From FEN-1297 sp046706945 (lineage in GTDB: Bacteria > Bacteroidota > Ignavibacteria > Ignavibacteriales > Ignavibacteriaceae): DNA of 15,492 nucleotides. A program made the translations under genes and the position numbers. Positions 7,801 through 14,670 of this stretch are shown here, one piece after another. How positions within the stretch are numbered: position 1 is the stretch's first letter; each line of letters starts with the position of its first letter. Below the pieces are notes generated by a model. The model was not told the origin of the DNA and ran no database searches. It was given only the letters and a program-made list of their open reading frames with translations. Location: NCBI GenBank assembly GCA_046706945.1, contig JBJKOY010000078.1, positions 1 to 15,492 on the forward strand. The letters run 5' to 3'.

Positions 7801-8465
7801 GCTTCGCGCACCCATAGGTCCATTATTCCGCCCTCGTTTACCAGGTCGTCCTTAACTGACTGAATAAAACATGCGTGCGGCTGGGGATGCGTGTACGCAT
7901 CGGAAGATGCAGTTAATTCGCCGGTCTTGAAATCGACATAATAGTGTCCCTGCGAAGGACCGGAAATTCCGTAAGCCCAGTGCAGTCCCGTATTAAACCA
8001 CTGCGGGCTGTTGGGAGCCGCCATTTGGTGAACAAGCATGTATACCATTTCGTCGTAAAAAGCTTTTGCGTCTTCTTCGGCATCGAAATATTCGGCCTTC
8101 CAGCCCCAATATGTCCAAGTGCCTGCCAGCCTGTGAAAAACCTGCTTTGCGTCGGTCTCGGAAGAATACCTCTCTTTTACCGGGAGTTGTTCAAGCCTTT
8201 CGGTGTCCTCGATCGAAGGCCGGAGCCAAACAGGGACGCCTTCTTCGGGAACTTTCTTCAGCAGTTTCGGGACACCTGCTTTTCTGAAATACTTCTGGGC
8301 AATTATGTCAGTAGCAACCTGCGACCAATCGGACGGAATCGTAACGTCTTCCATTCTGAATACTATGGAACCGTCCGGATTCTTTATCTCCGAAATTCTT
8401 TTCACAAACTCTACTGCATCATAAGGGTCTTCGCTGGCCTTCGTAAAATATCTTTTGATTTGCAT
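4878..8465 (-). CDS. nrdJ: Vitamin B12-dependent (class II) ribonucleoside-diphosphate reductase
   Basis: Makes deoxyribonucleotides with adenosylcobalamin as radical source, so it works with or without oxygen. The protein has 1195 aa, the long NrdJ form. Active-site residues are intact: Cys199 in PHACFIQ, and Asn483, Cys485 and Glu487 in NPCSEY, followed by Cys496 in DDTACNLAS. The 11-residue gap between the last two cysteines equals that of C408/C419 in the Lactobacillus leichmannii enzyme. Other signatures are NSPQWFNTG (152-160), GSGTGSNFSEIRG (228-240) and PTGTIGLVMDCDTTGVEPDF. A TSCPD-type domain follows toward the C-terminus (around FRSLLNCFAIAISLGLQHG), and the end is a cysteine cluster (1168, 1171, 1182, 1185, 1188, 1194) of zinc-ribbon or redox-tail type. 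No intein is seen. AGGGAG lies 9 nt before the ATG. No cobalamin riboswitch or obvious NrdR box is seen upstream. Confidence 0.96.
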   Translation of the reverse strand: MQIKRYFTKASEDPYDAVEFVKRISEIKNPDGSIVFRMEDVTIPSDWSQVATDIIAQKYFRKAGVPKLLKKVPEEGVPVWLRPSIEDTERLEQLPVKERYSSETDAKQVFHRLAGTWTYWGWKAEYFDAEEDAKAFYDEMVYMLVHQMAAPNSPQWFNTGLHWAYGISGPSQGHYYVDFKTGELTASSDAYTHPQPHACFIQSVKDDLVNEGGIMDLWVREARLFKYGSGTGSNFSEIRGENEPLSGGGKSSGLMSFLKIGDRSAGAIKSGGTTRRAAKMVTLDLDHPDIEDYINWKVVEEQKVAAMVAGSKLCNVHLNAIMKACYDEHPENDRFNKNFNKKLKLAVIEARKAQIPNNYIERVIQLAKLGFKSIEFPVYDVDWNSEAYATVAGQNSNNSIRVTNEFMNAVINDGEWNLYWRVEKKKSKAEKREPKACKTLKARDLWDQISYAAWSSADPGIQYHTTINEWHTCPSDGEIKASNPCSEYMFLDDTACNLASINVVRFYDTENHNFNIEGYRHATRLWTIVLEISVLMAQFPSKDIAQLSYDFRTLGLGYANLGSLLMQQGIPYDSSEAFSICGALTAIMHMAAYATSAEMAKELGPFPKYEKNKDNMLRVIRNHRRAAYNVPSEEYEGLSIYPVGINPKHCPSDLLKAAREDADRALENGTKYGFRNAQVTVIAPTGTIGLVMDCDTTGVEPDFALVKFKKLAGGGYFKIINQSIPPALERLGYNKDQIKEIVKYAKGSGTLDGCPYINRESLKAKGFTDAILNKVDGILPSVFELSFAFNKFTLGQEFLTKKLGFGEDDINSYDFNLLSALGFSKQEIASANDYVCGTMTVEGAPFLKHEHYPVFDCANKCGKKGTRFIRPLAHIKMMAAAQPFISGAISKTINLPGQASVEDIKDAYMESWKLGIKANALYRDGSKLSQPLNTVSEEDIETILEEKEHNDIIKVAEKIIHRYIAKRRRLPDRRTGYTQKAKINGQSVYIRTGEYENGQLGEIFIDMHREGAAFRSLLNCFAIAISLGLQHGVPLEEFVDAFVFTRFEPSGIVTGNEKIKMSTSVIDYIFRELAVTYLGRNDLAHVDPVEPKSKVSPGIVKKFVEPEYVSEEVVSERLVELDNEKANAYNYSLSSNEAKYSKRENNSKNSLHIKVKEAKEKGYTGDICSECQSLTMVRNGTCLKCMTCGATSGCS

Positions 8466-8984
8466 GAATTATAGCTCCCTTCGCACGAGGCTTAAATCTT
8501 AAATAAATAATAAAGTCTTGTCATAAAATTTTTGAATTGTACTCGCGGTGAAAATTCTGTAATCATTATATAGAAAAATAAAAAAATGAATTAGATTATG
8601 TGGTAGTTCAAAGTAAACAAAAAAGAATAAAAATAAAACAGGAAAAATTTTTTTTTTACTTGAAACATCGTGGAAATTTTTGAACAAAATTTAGAATAAA
8701 AATTTTAAATTCCAAATTAAATTTTTCTTTGAATGTATTTTAAAATTCGAAACTAACGATAAACTTAAAACGCAGTTTAATTACTTATTAAAGCTTTAAA
8801 TGTTCCTCATCGGCGCAGGGGAAAATTTTTCACATCCCCGCATCCGTTTGGGCAAATAAAAAATAATTTTATTATGCATGAATCGTAATAATCAGTATTT
8901 TAAAGACGTGAATTAATTTTATTTTCGTCCTAAGTGGTTTAATAATATAAAGATATAAAATCTTCCTATTTAGGGGCCGGTGAA
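8466..8984. other. Long AT-rich divergent spacer between nrdJ and the ABC operon
   Basis: These 519 bp hold no credible gene. They must contain the promoters for nrdJ (leftward) and the ABC operon (rightward). I looked for a B12 riboswitch on the nrdJ side and did not recognise the conserved B12 box; no NrdR-type palindrome was evident. Poly-A and poly-T tracts dominate. Small AT-rich inverted repeats occur, for example TTATTA at 8869-8874 with TAATAA at 8886-8891, and AAGAT at 8950-8954 with ATCTT at 8960-8964. The only GC-rich island is the hairpin at 8811-8846. Confidence 0.7.
8811..8846. other. GC-rich hairpin in the nrdJ/ABC spacer, function unknown
   Basis: CGG (8811-8813) pairs with CCG (8844-8846), GC (8815-8816) with GC (8840-8841), and GGGGA (8818-8822) with TCCCC (8835-8839), giving ten pairs interrupted by a small internal loop and a bulged A, with a 12-nt AT-rich loop. 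There is no T-run on either side, so it is not a standard terminator. It lies about 139 bp before the ABC ATPase start and about 346 bp before the nrdJ start. It could be a leader RNA element, an operator or a repeat remnant. Confidence 0.4.
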
Positions 8985-9905
8985 TTGAATAACGATAAAA
9001 TTATCGAGATTAAAAATCTTACGAAACAATTTAAAGAGATAAAGGCGGTAGATAATCTTAATCTGAACGTGTACCGCGGTGATGTATTTGGCTTTCTCGG
9101 ACCGAACGGTGCGGGGAAGAGCACAACTATCAGAATGCTTCTCTCTTTAATCAAGCCCAATGAAGGAAGCATAGGATTATTCGGAAAAACATTGAGCCGG
9201 AATAGAAAAGAGATATTGAGAAAAGTAGGAGCGATTGTGGAAAAACCGGACTTCTACGGGTATCTATCGGCTTATAAAAATCTCGAAATCCTGGGAAAAA
9301 CTTCCGGCATCGATATTAAGAAAAAAAGAATTATGCAGGTGCTTGAACTGGTTGGGCTCGAAAAAAGATTTAAAAGCAAAGTAAAGACCTTTTCGCACGG
9401 AATGAAACAGAGACTGGGACTTGCGCAGGCATTGCTGCATGATCCCGAATTGATTATTCTGGACGAACCTACTACCGGGCTGGATCCGCAGGGAATGAAA
9501 GAAATAAGGGATTTGATTATTTACTTATCCAAAGAACAGAATAAAACTATTTTTCTATCATCGCATATATTGTCCGAAGTCGAGCTTGTCGCGAACAGGA
9601 TGATTATAATCAATAAAGGATCGGCCCAGGTGGAAGGATTTGTGGAAGATCTGCTGAACTCGGAAAAACTTAAAGTAACTTTTGAAGTGGATAACTGGGA
9701 GGCGGCCAAAAAATTAGTCGGTGAAACGGACTGGCAGAAAATGCTCGATACAAACATCGACGGCCGTTTTATCTTTATGATGAGGCCTGAAGATATACCG
9801 GTTTTGAACAAATATTTTGTCGAAAAGGGAATACCGGTCAAGGCGGTAGTTCCTACCAGGTCGCTCGAAGAGTATTTTCTCAGCATTACGCAAAAGGCAT
9901 CGTGA
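8985..9905 (+). CDS. ABC transporter ATP-binding protein (ABC-2 / DrrA-CcmA type)
   Basis: The motor subunit of an ABC exporter, 306 aa, acting at the inner face of the cytoplasmic membrane. Walker A is GPNGAGKST (39-47), the ABC signature is a variant FSHGMKQR (136-143), Walker B plus catalytic Glu is LIILDEP (156-162), the D-loop is GLDPQG, and the switch His is His194 in LSSHILSE. The Q-loop position has Glu (VGAIVEKPDFY), common in this subfamily. Residues about 215-306 form a C-terminal extension typical of drug, lantibiotic or Nos/Nat-type ATPases. The start is TTG at 8985, supported by AGGGG at 8972-8976 with an 8-nt spacer; a GTG at 8980 is out of frame and hits a stop at once. The stop codon overlaps the permease start, so the two subunits are made together. 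The substrate is not evident. Confidence 0.93.
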   Translation: MNNDKIIEIKNLTKQFKEIKAVDNLNLNVYRGDVFGFLGPNGAGKSTTIRMLLSLIKPNEGSIGLFGKTLSRNRKEILRKVGAIVEKPDFYGYLSAYKNLEILGKTSGIDIKKKRIMQVLELVGLEKRFKSKVKTFSHGMKQRLGLAQALLHDPELIILDEPTTGLDPQGMKEIRDLIIYLSKEQNKTIFLSSHILSEVELVANRMIIINKGSAQVEGFVEDLLNSEKLKVTFEVDNWEAAKKLVGETDWQKMLDTNIDGRFIFMMRPEDIPVLNKYFVEKGIPVKAVVPTRSLEEYFLSITQKAS

Positions 9906-10744
9906 TGTATACGCTCGTCGGTATAGAATTATATAAAATATTTAAGAAATGGCGAACGTATATCGGGTTCATTGCGGTCGGTATTCTTGTCCCGATAATA
10001 GAAATTGCCATGATGGCCGAAGGTCAAAGATCCATTAATTTCATGACGCGAAATCTGCAGCAGTCTTTTTTCATGGTGGGGAATCTTCTTAACGGGTATT
10101 TCGTGTCGTATCTCATTCTCAATAGCCTTGCAATACATATCCCTTTTCTAATTGCCCTGGTTGCCGGAGATCTTTTGGCCGGAGAAGCAACCGCAGGTAC
10201 GTACAGGATATTGATTACGCGGCCGGTTTCGAGAAACAGCATAGTCACCGCCAAGTTCCTGGCCGGTATGATTTATACCTTCCTTCTTATATTGTTTTTG
10301 GCTTTGGTAAGCGTTGGACTGGGTTCAATCCTGCTGGGCAGCGGCGAATTAATTGTTTTGGGAACCGGGGGTATTACCATTCTGGCCAAGAGCGACGTCC
10401 TTTGGAGATTTTTATTGGCTTATTCGTTCGCAACATTAAGTATGGGCGTTGTTGCGTCTATCGCATTCCTTTTCTCCGCACTTGTCGAAAACGCGATCGG
10501 CCCGATAATATCCACAATGGCCATCATAATTATTTTCTTTATTATCTCCGCAATCGACGTCAGCCTTTTCAGGACATTAAAACCGTTCCTTTTTACAAGT
10601 TATATGGATACTTGGAAAGCGTTTTTCGAAAATCCTATGAACATGGCCGAAATTATTAAATCGGTCGCGGTGCTGGGAGGTCATTTATTAGTCTTATTTT
10701 TTATAACTTTATTTCTTTTCGGGAAAAAAGATATATTAACCTGA
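9905..10744 (+). CDS. ABC-2 type transporter permease
   Basis: The membrane partner of the preceding ATPase. About six membrane segments can be seen (roughly residues 20-38, 66-92, 118-145, 168-193, 200-219 and 255-274, counting from the GTG). The soluble loop after the second segment, AGDLLAGEATAGTYRILITR with PVSR following, is the hallmark of the ABC-2 permease family linked to DrrA/NatA-like ATPases. The start is either ATG at 9905, overlapping the ATPase stop by one base, or GTG at 9902, overlapping by four; I prefer the ATG, and the protein differs by one residue. Either way translation is coupled. The C-terminus (LFLFGKKDILT) ends just after the last membrane segment. Export of a lipid, peptide or drug is possible; the following LolA-like gene hints at envelope lipids or lipoproteins. 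Confidence 0.9.
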   Translation: MYTLVGIELYKIFKKWRTYIGFIAVGILVPIIEIAMMAEGQRSINFMTRNLQQSFFMVGNLLNGYFVSYLILNSLAIHIPFLIALVAGDLLAGEATAGTYRILITRPVSRNSIVTAKFLAGMIYTFLLILFLALVSVGLGSILLGSGELIVLGTGGITILAKSDVLWRFLLAYSFATLSMGVVASIAFLFSALVENAIGPIISTMAIIIIFFIISAIDVSLFRTLKPFLFTSYMDTWKAFFENPMNMAEIIKSVAVLGGHLLVLFFITLFLFGKKDILT

Positions 10745-10781
10745 AATTACCGGCGAACTAAAAATGTTACGGATTGCCCAT

Positions 10782-11483
10782 ATGAAAAAATTGATTTTAA
10801 TAATTTTTATTATAAGTTCTTCGGCCTTCTGTCAAAGCAGGAACGCGGATACGATAATAAATAATGTTAAGAAAGCATTTGACAGAGTCAAAGATTATGT
10901 CGTCGACGTAACAATAAGAACCGATATAAAATTTGTAAAAGTCCCCGACATGCATGCTAAAGTTTATTTCAAGCAGCCCGATAAAGTGCATTTTGAGTCG
11001 GAAGGATTTGCGCTTTTGCCGAAAAACGGCATGTTTACTTCCCCTATGAGTTTTTTAAACGATAATTACACTGCCGTTTACGTCAAGGACGAAAATTTCG
11101 AGGGCTATAATACATCGGTTGTCAAAGTTATTCCGCTGAACGATAAAGGCAACCTTGTGTTGACGACACTATGGATCGATCAGTCCGGTAATGTAATAAG
11201 AAAAGCGGAAGCAACAACAAAAACCAACGGCACATTATCACTTGTACTGGACTATAATAAAAATATGACCTACCCGTTGCCGGATTCCATGGTTCTTTCT
11301 TTAGACGTTCCCAATTTCAATGCGGATAGAAGAATGCGCGGTAATTTTAACGAAGAACACAAAAACAATAACGAGGGAATGATAAAAGGGAAAATCTATA
11401 TTGCTTATTCCGGTTATATTGTAAATAAAGGAATTCCCGACAGCCTATTCGCAAAAAATAAAAGCGACTCATTCGGCAAATGA
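10782..11483 (+). CDS. LolA-like outer membrane lipoprotein-sorting family protein
   Basis: I place the start at the ATG at 10782, which gives MKKLILIIFIISSSAFCQ, a compact signal peptide with cleavage near residue 17; an ATG at 10764 would add six residues. The mature protein, about 215 aa, resembles the COG2834/LolA-like fold, a half beta-barrel that shields lipid chains: ADTIINNVKKAFDRVKDYVVDVTI, then VYFKQPDKVHFESEGFALLPK (70-90 or so), which recurs in this family. The Cys near the signal end is not in a proper lipobox (Phe before it), so the protein is probably soluble and periplasmic. It lies 37 bp after the permease and is probably in the same operon. True LolA normally works with LolCDE; here the neighbour is an ABC-2 exporter, so a distinct role is possible. 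It converges on the TlpA-like gene with only 5 bp between stops. Confidence 0.7.
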   Translation: MKKLILIIFIISSSAFCQSRNADTIINNVKKAFDRVKDYVVDVTIRTDIKFVKVPDMHAKVYFKQPDKVHFESEGFALLPKNGMFTSPMSFLNDNYTAVYVKDENFEGYNTSVVKVIPLNDKGNLVLTTLWIDQSGNVIRKAEATTKTNGTLSLVLDYNKNMTYPLPDSMVLSLDVPNFNADRRMRGNFNEEHKNNNEGMIKGKIYIAYSGYIVNKGIPDSLFAKNKSDSFGK

Positions 11484-11488
11484 ACTTT

Positions 11489-12100
11489 TCAATTCGAGTA
11501 ACTGATCCTGTCCCTTAAAAGTCCGTTAATGAAATTAATTACTTTATCGGAATTGTAATCAGCCATCCCTGTTTCCTTGGCTGCTATTTTTCCGTCCGGA
11601 GAAATAATAAATGTTGAAGGGACGGTTCCGCTGTTGTAAACAGCCGGAAAAACGCCGGCAGGGAAATAAACCGGGAAAGTATAACCTTCGTCAGCTATAA
11701 ATTTTTTCGCTTTTGCGGTATCCTCGTCGAGCGATACCATAACAAAAGCAATATTGTCGTTGTCTTTTAACCTCTCGTAAAGGTCCTGGATTGCGGGCAT
11801 TTCGGCTCTGCAGGGCGGACACCATGAGGCCCAAAAATTCAGAAAAATAACTTTCTCTTTGAAATCGGATAAATTTGCCTTTTCGTTGTCGAAAGATACA
11901 AGTCTTAAACTGAAATCTGCGTCCTGCTGTTTCGCTAAAGGGATGTTCATCTCCGGCTGTATTATCCCGGTCATAAGTACCAGCTGCTGAACTTTGCCTA
12001 TAACATCGGTATAGAGTCCGGTGAAGTAAAGAAAACCTATTACCGCTATTATAATTACCCACTCAATTATATTTCTTTTTTTAGATTTGTTTGCCGTCAT
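11489..12100 (-). CDS. Membrane-anchored TlpA/ResA-like thioredoxin-fold protein
   Basis: A 203-aa protein with one N-terminal membrane anchor (about 11-30, after a positively charged MTANKSKKRN) and a periplasm-facing thioredoxin fold. The active site is WCPPC (Cys94 and Cys97) in FLNFWASWCPPCRAEMP, and the cis-proline is Pro161 in GTVPSTFII. The segment ANLSDFKEKVIFLNFW is typical of the AhpC/TSA-Redoxin family members ResA and TlpA, which reduce disulfides outside the cytoplasm, for example in cytochrome c maturation. No cytochrome or ccm gene is adjacent, so the partner is unknown. It follows the TauE/SafE-type gene by 115 bp on the same strand and may share its transcript. The upstream ribosome site is weak and A-rich. 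Confidence 0.9.
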   Translation of the reverse strand: MTANKSKKRNIIEWVIIIAVIGFLYFTGLYTDVIGKVQQLVLMTGIIQPEMNIPLAKQQDADFSLRLVSFDNEKANLSDFKEKVIFLNFWASWCPPCRAEMPAIQDLYERLKDNDNIAFVMVSLDEDTAKAKKFIADEGYTFPVYFPAGVFPAVYNSGTVPSTFIISPDGKIAAKETGMADYNSDKVINFINGLLRDRISYSN

Positions 12101-12215
12101 TCTTTTTAGACTCGAATATTAAAACGAAAAATTATCTTACGGATTTTTTCTTATTGCCGAATTTGATTCATTCTCCGCGCATCGGATTCTTTAAAAACGC
12201 TATGCGTGCGAAATG

Positions 12216-12977
12216 CTATCTTAATATCATATAGAATCCGATTAGGGTTAAAAACACGGCGAATAACTTTTGCATTAAAGGTTTCGGAATATGTTTAGCC
12301 GCCCAGATGCCAAAGACGCCGCAAATGATGCCCGGCAGCACCATAGCATACGTTATTGTGAGATCAACGGATCCGGATATCAGATACTGTATTCCGGCCA
12401 TTCCAGTGAAAGCCGCGATCGGGATAATGGCGGTCCCGGCCGCTTCGGATATATTAAGCTTACCGACCAGGATAAGGGCGGGTACAATGAGGAATCCGCC
12501 GCTGATGGCAAAAAATCCTGCCGTCATGCCGATGATAAAGGCCGCGATTCCGATAAAAACCATACGTCTCAAATTTTCGTGTCCGGCCGACGAAGGATCA
12601 TTTTTTCCGCCCTTATTTAATTTCATTCCGCTTAAATAGTACATCCATCCGGCGATCAGGAATATTAAGAATCCCAAAATGAACAGCAGGCTGTGCCCCG
12701 GGAATGTCAATCCTATATGAACTCCCAGAAAATTCCCTATCAGGCCGGGTATAGTGAATACCGCAGCTTCAAGAAAAAGTATATCTCTTCTGTACGTCCG
12801 GTATACAAAGATAAATACGGCTATCATCGAGATGCCTAAAACATTTGTGCCCAATGCCGAATGACCGTCCAGGTTGGACATGAGTAAGATTACCGGCAGC
12901 CCTACAACCGCCGAGCCCGCGCCGAAGAATCCGATCACAAGACCTACAATTGTCCCGGTAATTATGCCTACCAGCAT
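12216..12977 (-). CDS. TauE/SafE family membrane permease (sulfite/sulfoacetate exporter-like)
   Basis: A 253-aa polytopic inner-membrane protein with about eight hydrophobic segments, made of two related halves as in TauE/SafE (formerly DUF81) proteins. The first repeat has GFFGAGSAVVGLPVILL (17-33) followed by SALGTNVLGIS (40-50); the second has GFFAISGGFLIVPALIL (154-170) followed by EAAGTAIIPIAAF (178-190). Members are linked to export of sulfite, sulfoacetate or other organosulfur anions, but most are uncharacterised, and the substrate here cannot be read from sequence. A soluble loop at about 118-138 joins the halves. It lies 54 bp downstream of the M1 aminopeptidase and upstream of a TlpA-like gene, all on the minus strand, so a three-gene transcript is possible. 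Confidence 0.88.
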   Translation of the reverse strand: MLVGIITGTIVGLVIGFFGAGSAVVGLPVILLMSNLDGHSALGTNVLGISMIAVFIFVYRTYRRDILFLEAAVFTIPGLIGNFLGVHIGLTFPGHSLLFILGFLIFLIAGWMYYLSGMKLNKGGKNDPSSAGHENLRRMVFIGIAAFIIGMTAGFFAISGGFLIVPALILVGKLNISEAAGTAIIPIAAFTGMAGIQYLISGSVDLTITYAMVLPGIICGVFGIWAAKHIPKPLMQKLFAVFLTLIGFYMILR

Positions 12978-13031
12978 ACCGATACCCGATTAGTGTTATC
13001 GAATGATTATTTAATAATTAGATTAATCCGC

Positions 13032-14657
13032 TTAATCTTTTATAAAGGCCGACTCCATTAGAACAATATGATACGGGTCCAGGATTACCTCCTGTGGTTT
13101 TCTGCTCATCGAAAATTCGAATTTATTAGCTTTTTTATCCAACAGAATATTCTTTAGTAATGACCCGCGTGTTCCGCCCGATTTAATCTGCAATTCAAGC
13201 GGCAGCCTGAAAATAACATCGTTTTTATTGTTCTGATAGAAAGTTAACGTTAATTTCCGCATACCTTCATTGTAACGCCAGGTCCAATTGATAAAAGGAA
13301 TGCCCGGCCGGTAGATCCATTGGTCGAAAAACCATTTTAAATCCTTATGGGAATCGTTTTCCATTACTTTTTCAAAATCCGCAGTCAATACCGTTTTGTA
13401 CCTGTATTCGGAATAATAATCTCTTATACCCTTCCAAAAATCTTTTTCTCCCAGCAGATGCTTGAGCATCCTCAGCACCCAGGCGCCTTTCTGATAAGAA
13501 TTGGGATTCAGCAGCAAATTCAAATTAGATATCGAAGTATCGACAACCGCGGCGCCGGGATTGTATTTCACGTAATTTAAAATTAAAGACTTATCGTATT
13601 GCAGTACCCCGTAAAGGCTGTCTGTTCCGAAGTGATGTTCCGTATAAAGGTTTTGAAAAAAAGTAGCAAAGCCCTCGCTGAGCCAGATGTGGTCCCAGTC
13701 CTCTTCGGTTACGGCGTCTCCGAACCACTGATGGGCTATCTCATGAGCAATAGTAGTTGTATTTCTGCCGTTTCCCGTGATGCTGTTTTCCGCATAAAAA
13801 ATATTTCCCGCGTTTTCCATGCCTCCGTACCTGGTTTTCGATTCAACGTTGGCGAGTTTATGGAACGGGAAGGGACCGATTAATGCGGAGAAGTATTTTA
13901 TGATATTTTCGGCTACGGCAAAATCGTGAAAGCCCTTTACCCTGTCCTGCGGGTAAACCCAAGTTTCGACCGGGACGCAATTAATTTCAGCGAGGTATTG
14001 AACCGCAAAACGCGCAACTCCTATTACCATTAATTCGGTCGATATCGGGGTGGCTTCTTTCCAGTGCGTGAGTTTCATCCCGTAAGGAAGATCGGTTTCC
14101 TCGTCCAATAAGCCGTTTGCTATTACCTGGTATCTGTCGGGCGCTACCACTATAAAATCGCAGGTAGCTTTGTCGTAAGGATGGTCGATAGTAGGGAGCC
14201 AGTAACGCGCCCTGTCCGGCCAATTGTCTCCGAAGAACGTTCTCTGCCCGAATTTGTTTTTCGAAATTATCAAACCGTCAGCGGGTACACCGGAATAATC
14301 GACCGTAAATATTTTCTCGGTGCCTTTCCGGGAAGGCGAGTTCAATTTTATGTTTAGAATTTGAGAATTTTGTTCGAACTTAGTTTTTTGACCGTTCTCG
14401 GTTATCGATGAGACGGTCATCCCGGTATTCGAACTTAAAGTTTTGCCTATGAGATTAAGGTTAAAGCCGGTAACATTGTTTTTAAGGAACTTTACGGTAA
14501 TATCAGTAACGCCGGTAATCTCGTTTGTTGAGTCGCTTAAAATTAATTTGAACGTATAGTGAATAATATCAATATCGTAATTCCTCGGATAATTGTCCGC
14601 AAAACTAAGTTTAATACACGCAATTATCAGAACCGGGATAACTAAAGATTTTTTCAT
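13032..14657 (-). CDS. Exported M1 family zinc aminopeptidase, short form
   Basis: A gluzincin metallopeptidase that removes N-terminal residues from peptides. A signal peptide (MKKSLVIPVLIIACIKLSFA) ends near residue 20, so the enzyme is probably periplasmic or surface exposed. An N-terminal beta-sandwich domain (about 25-225) precedes the catalytic domain. Key motifs are the exopeptidase motif GGMEN (278-282), the zinc site HEIAH (305-309) with the third ligand Glu328 in WLSEGFATFF at the correct 18-residue spacing, and the probable transition-state Tyr388 in NSYQKGAW. At 541 aa it lacks the large C-terminal helical domain of PepN or ERAP, which is common among short bacterial M1 enzymes. 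No Shine-Dalgarno sequence is visible. The transposase gene ends only 28 bp upstream on the same strand, and the predicted IS edge lies 13 bp upstream of the ATG. Confidence 0.94.
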   Translation of the reverse strand: MKKSLVIPVLIIACIKLSFADNYPRNYDIDIIHYTFKLILSDSTNEITGVTDITVKFLKNNVTGFNLNLIGKTLSSNTGMTVSSITENGQKTKFEQNSQILNIKLNSPSRKGTEKIFTVDYSGVPADGLIISKNKFGQRTFFGDNWPDRARYWLPTIDHPYDKATCDFIVVAPDRYQVIANGLLDEETDLPYGMKLTHWKEATPISTELMVIGVARFAVQYLAEINCVPVETWVYPQDRVKGFHDFAVAENIIKYFSALIGPFPFHKLANVESKTRYGGMENAGNIFYAENSITGNGRNTTTIAHEIAHQWFGDAVTEEDWDHIWLSEGFATFFQNLYTEHHFGTDSLYGVLQYDKSLILNYVKYNPGAAVVDTSISNLNLLLNPNSYQKGAWVLRMLKHLLGEKDFWKGIRDYYSEYRYKTVLTADFEKVMENDSHKDLKWFFDQWIYRPGIPFINWTWRYNEGMRKLTLTFYQNNKNDVIFRLPLELQIKSGGTRGSLLKNILLDKKANKFEFSMSRKPQEVILDPYHIVLMESAFIKD

Positions 14658-14670
14658 TTAATTTTATATA

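Noticed and set aside
7944..8474. A 176-aa plus-strand frame antisense to nrdJ, and other long frames inside nrdJ
   Set aside because: They lie fully opposite an intact, strongly conserved enzyme gene and show no family motifs.
8499..8687. A 62-aa Phe/Ile/Leu-rich minus-strand frame in the nrdJ spacer
   Set aside because: It is low-complexity translation of AT-rich DNA, has no ribosome site or recognisable motif, and sits where the nrdJ promoter should be.
8466..8860. Cobalamin riboswitch for nrdJ
   Set aside because: I looked for the conserved B12 box and core on the minus strand and saw none in this AT-rich DNA; a covariance-model search would settle it.
13021..13037. GATTAA/TTAATC inverted repeat at the aminopeptidase stop codon as a terminator
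   Set aside because: The stem is weak and AT-rich, overlaps the stop codon, and no T-run follows on the minus strand, so read-through into the TauE/SafE-type gene is as likely.
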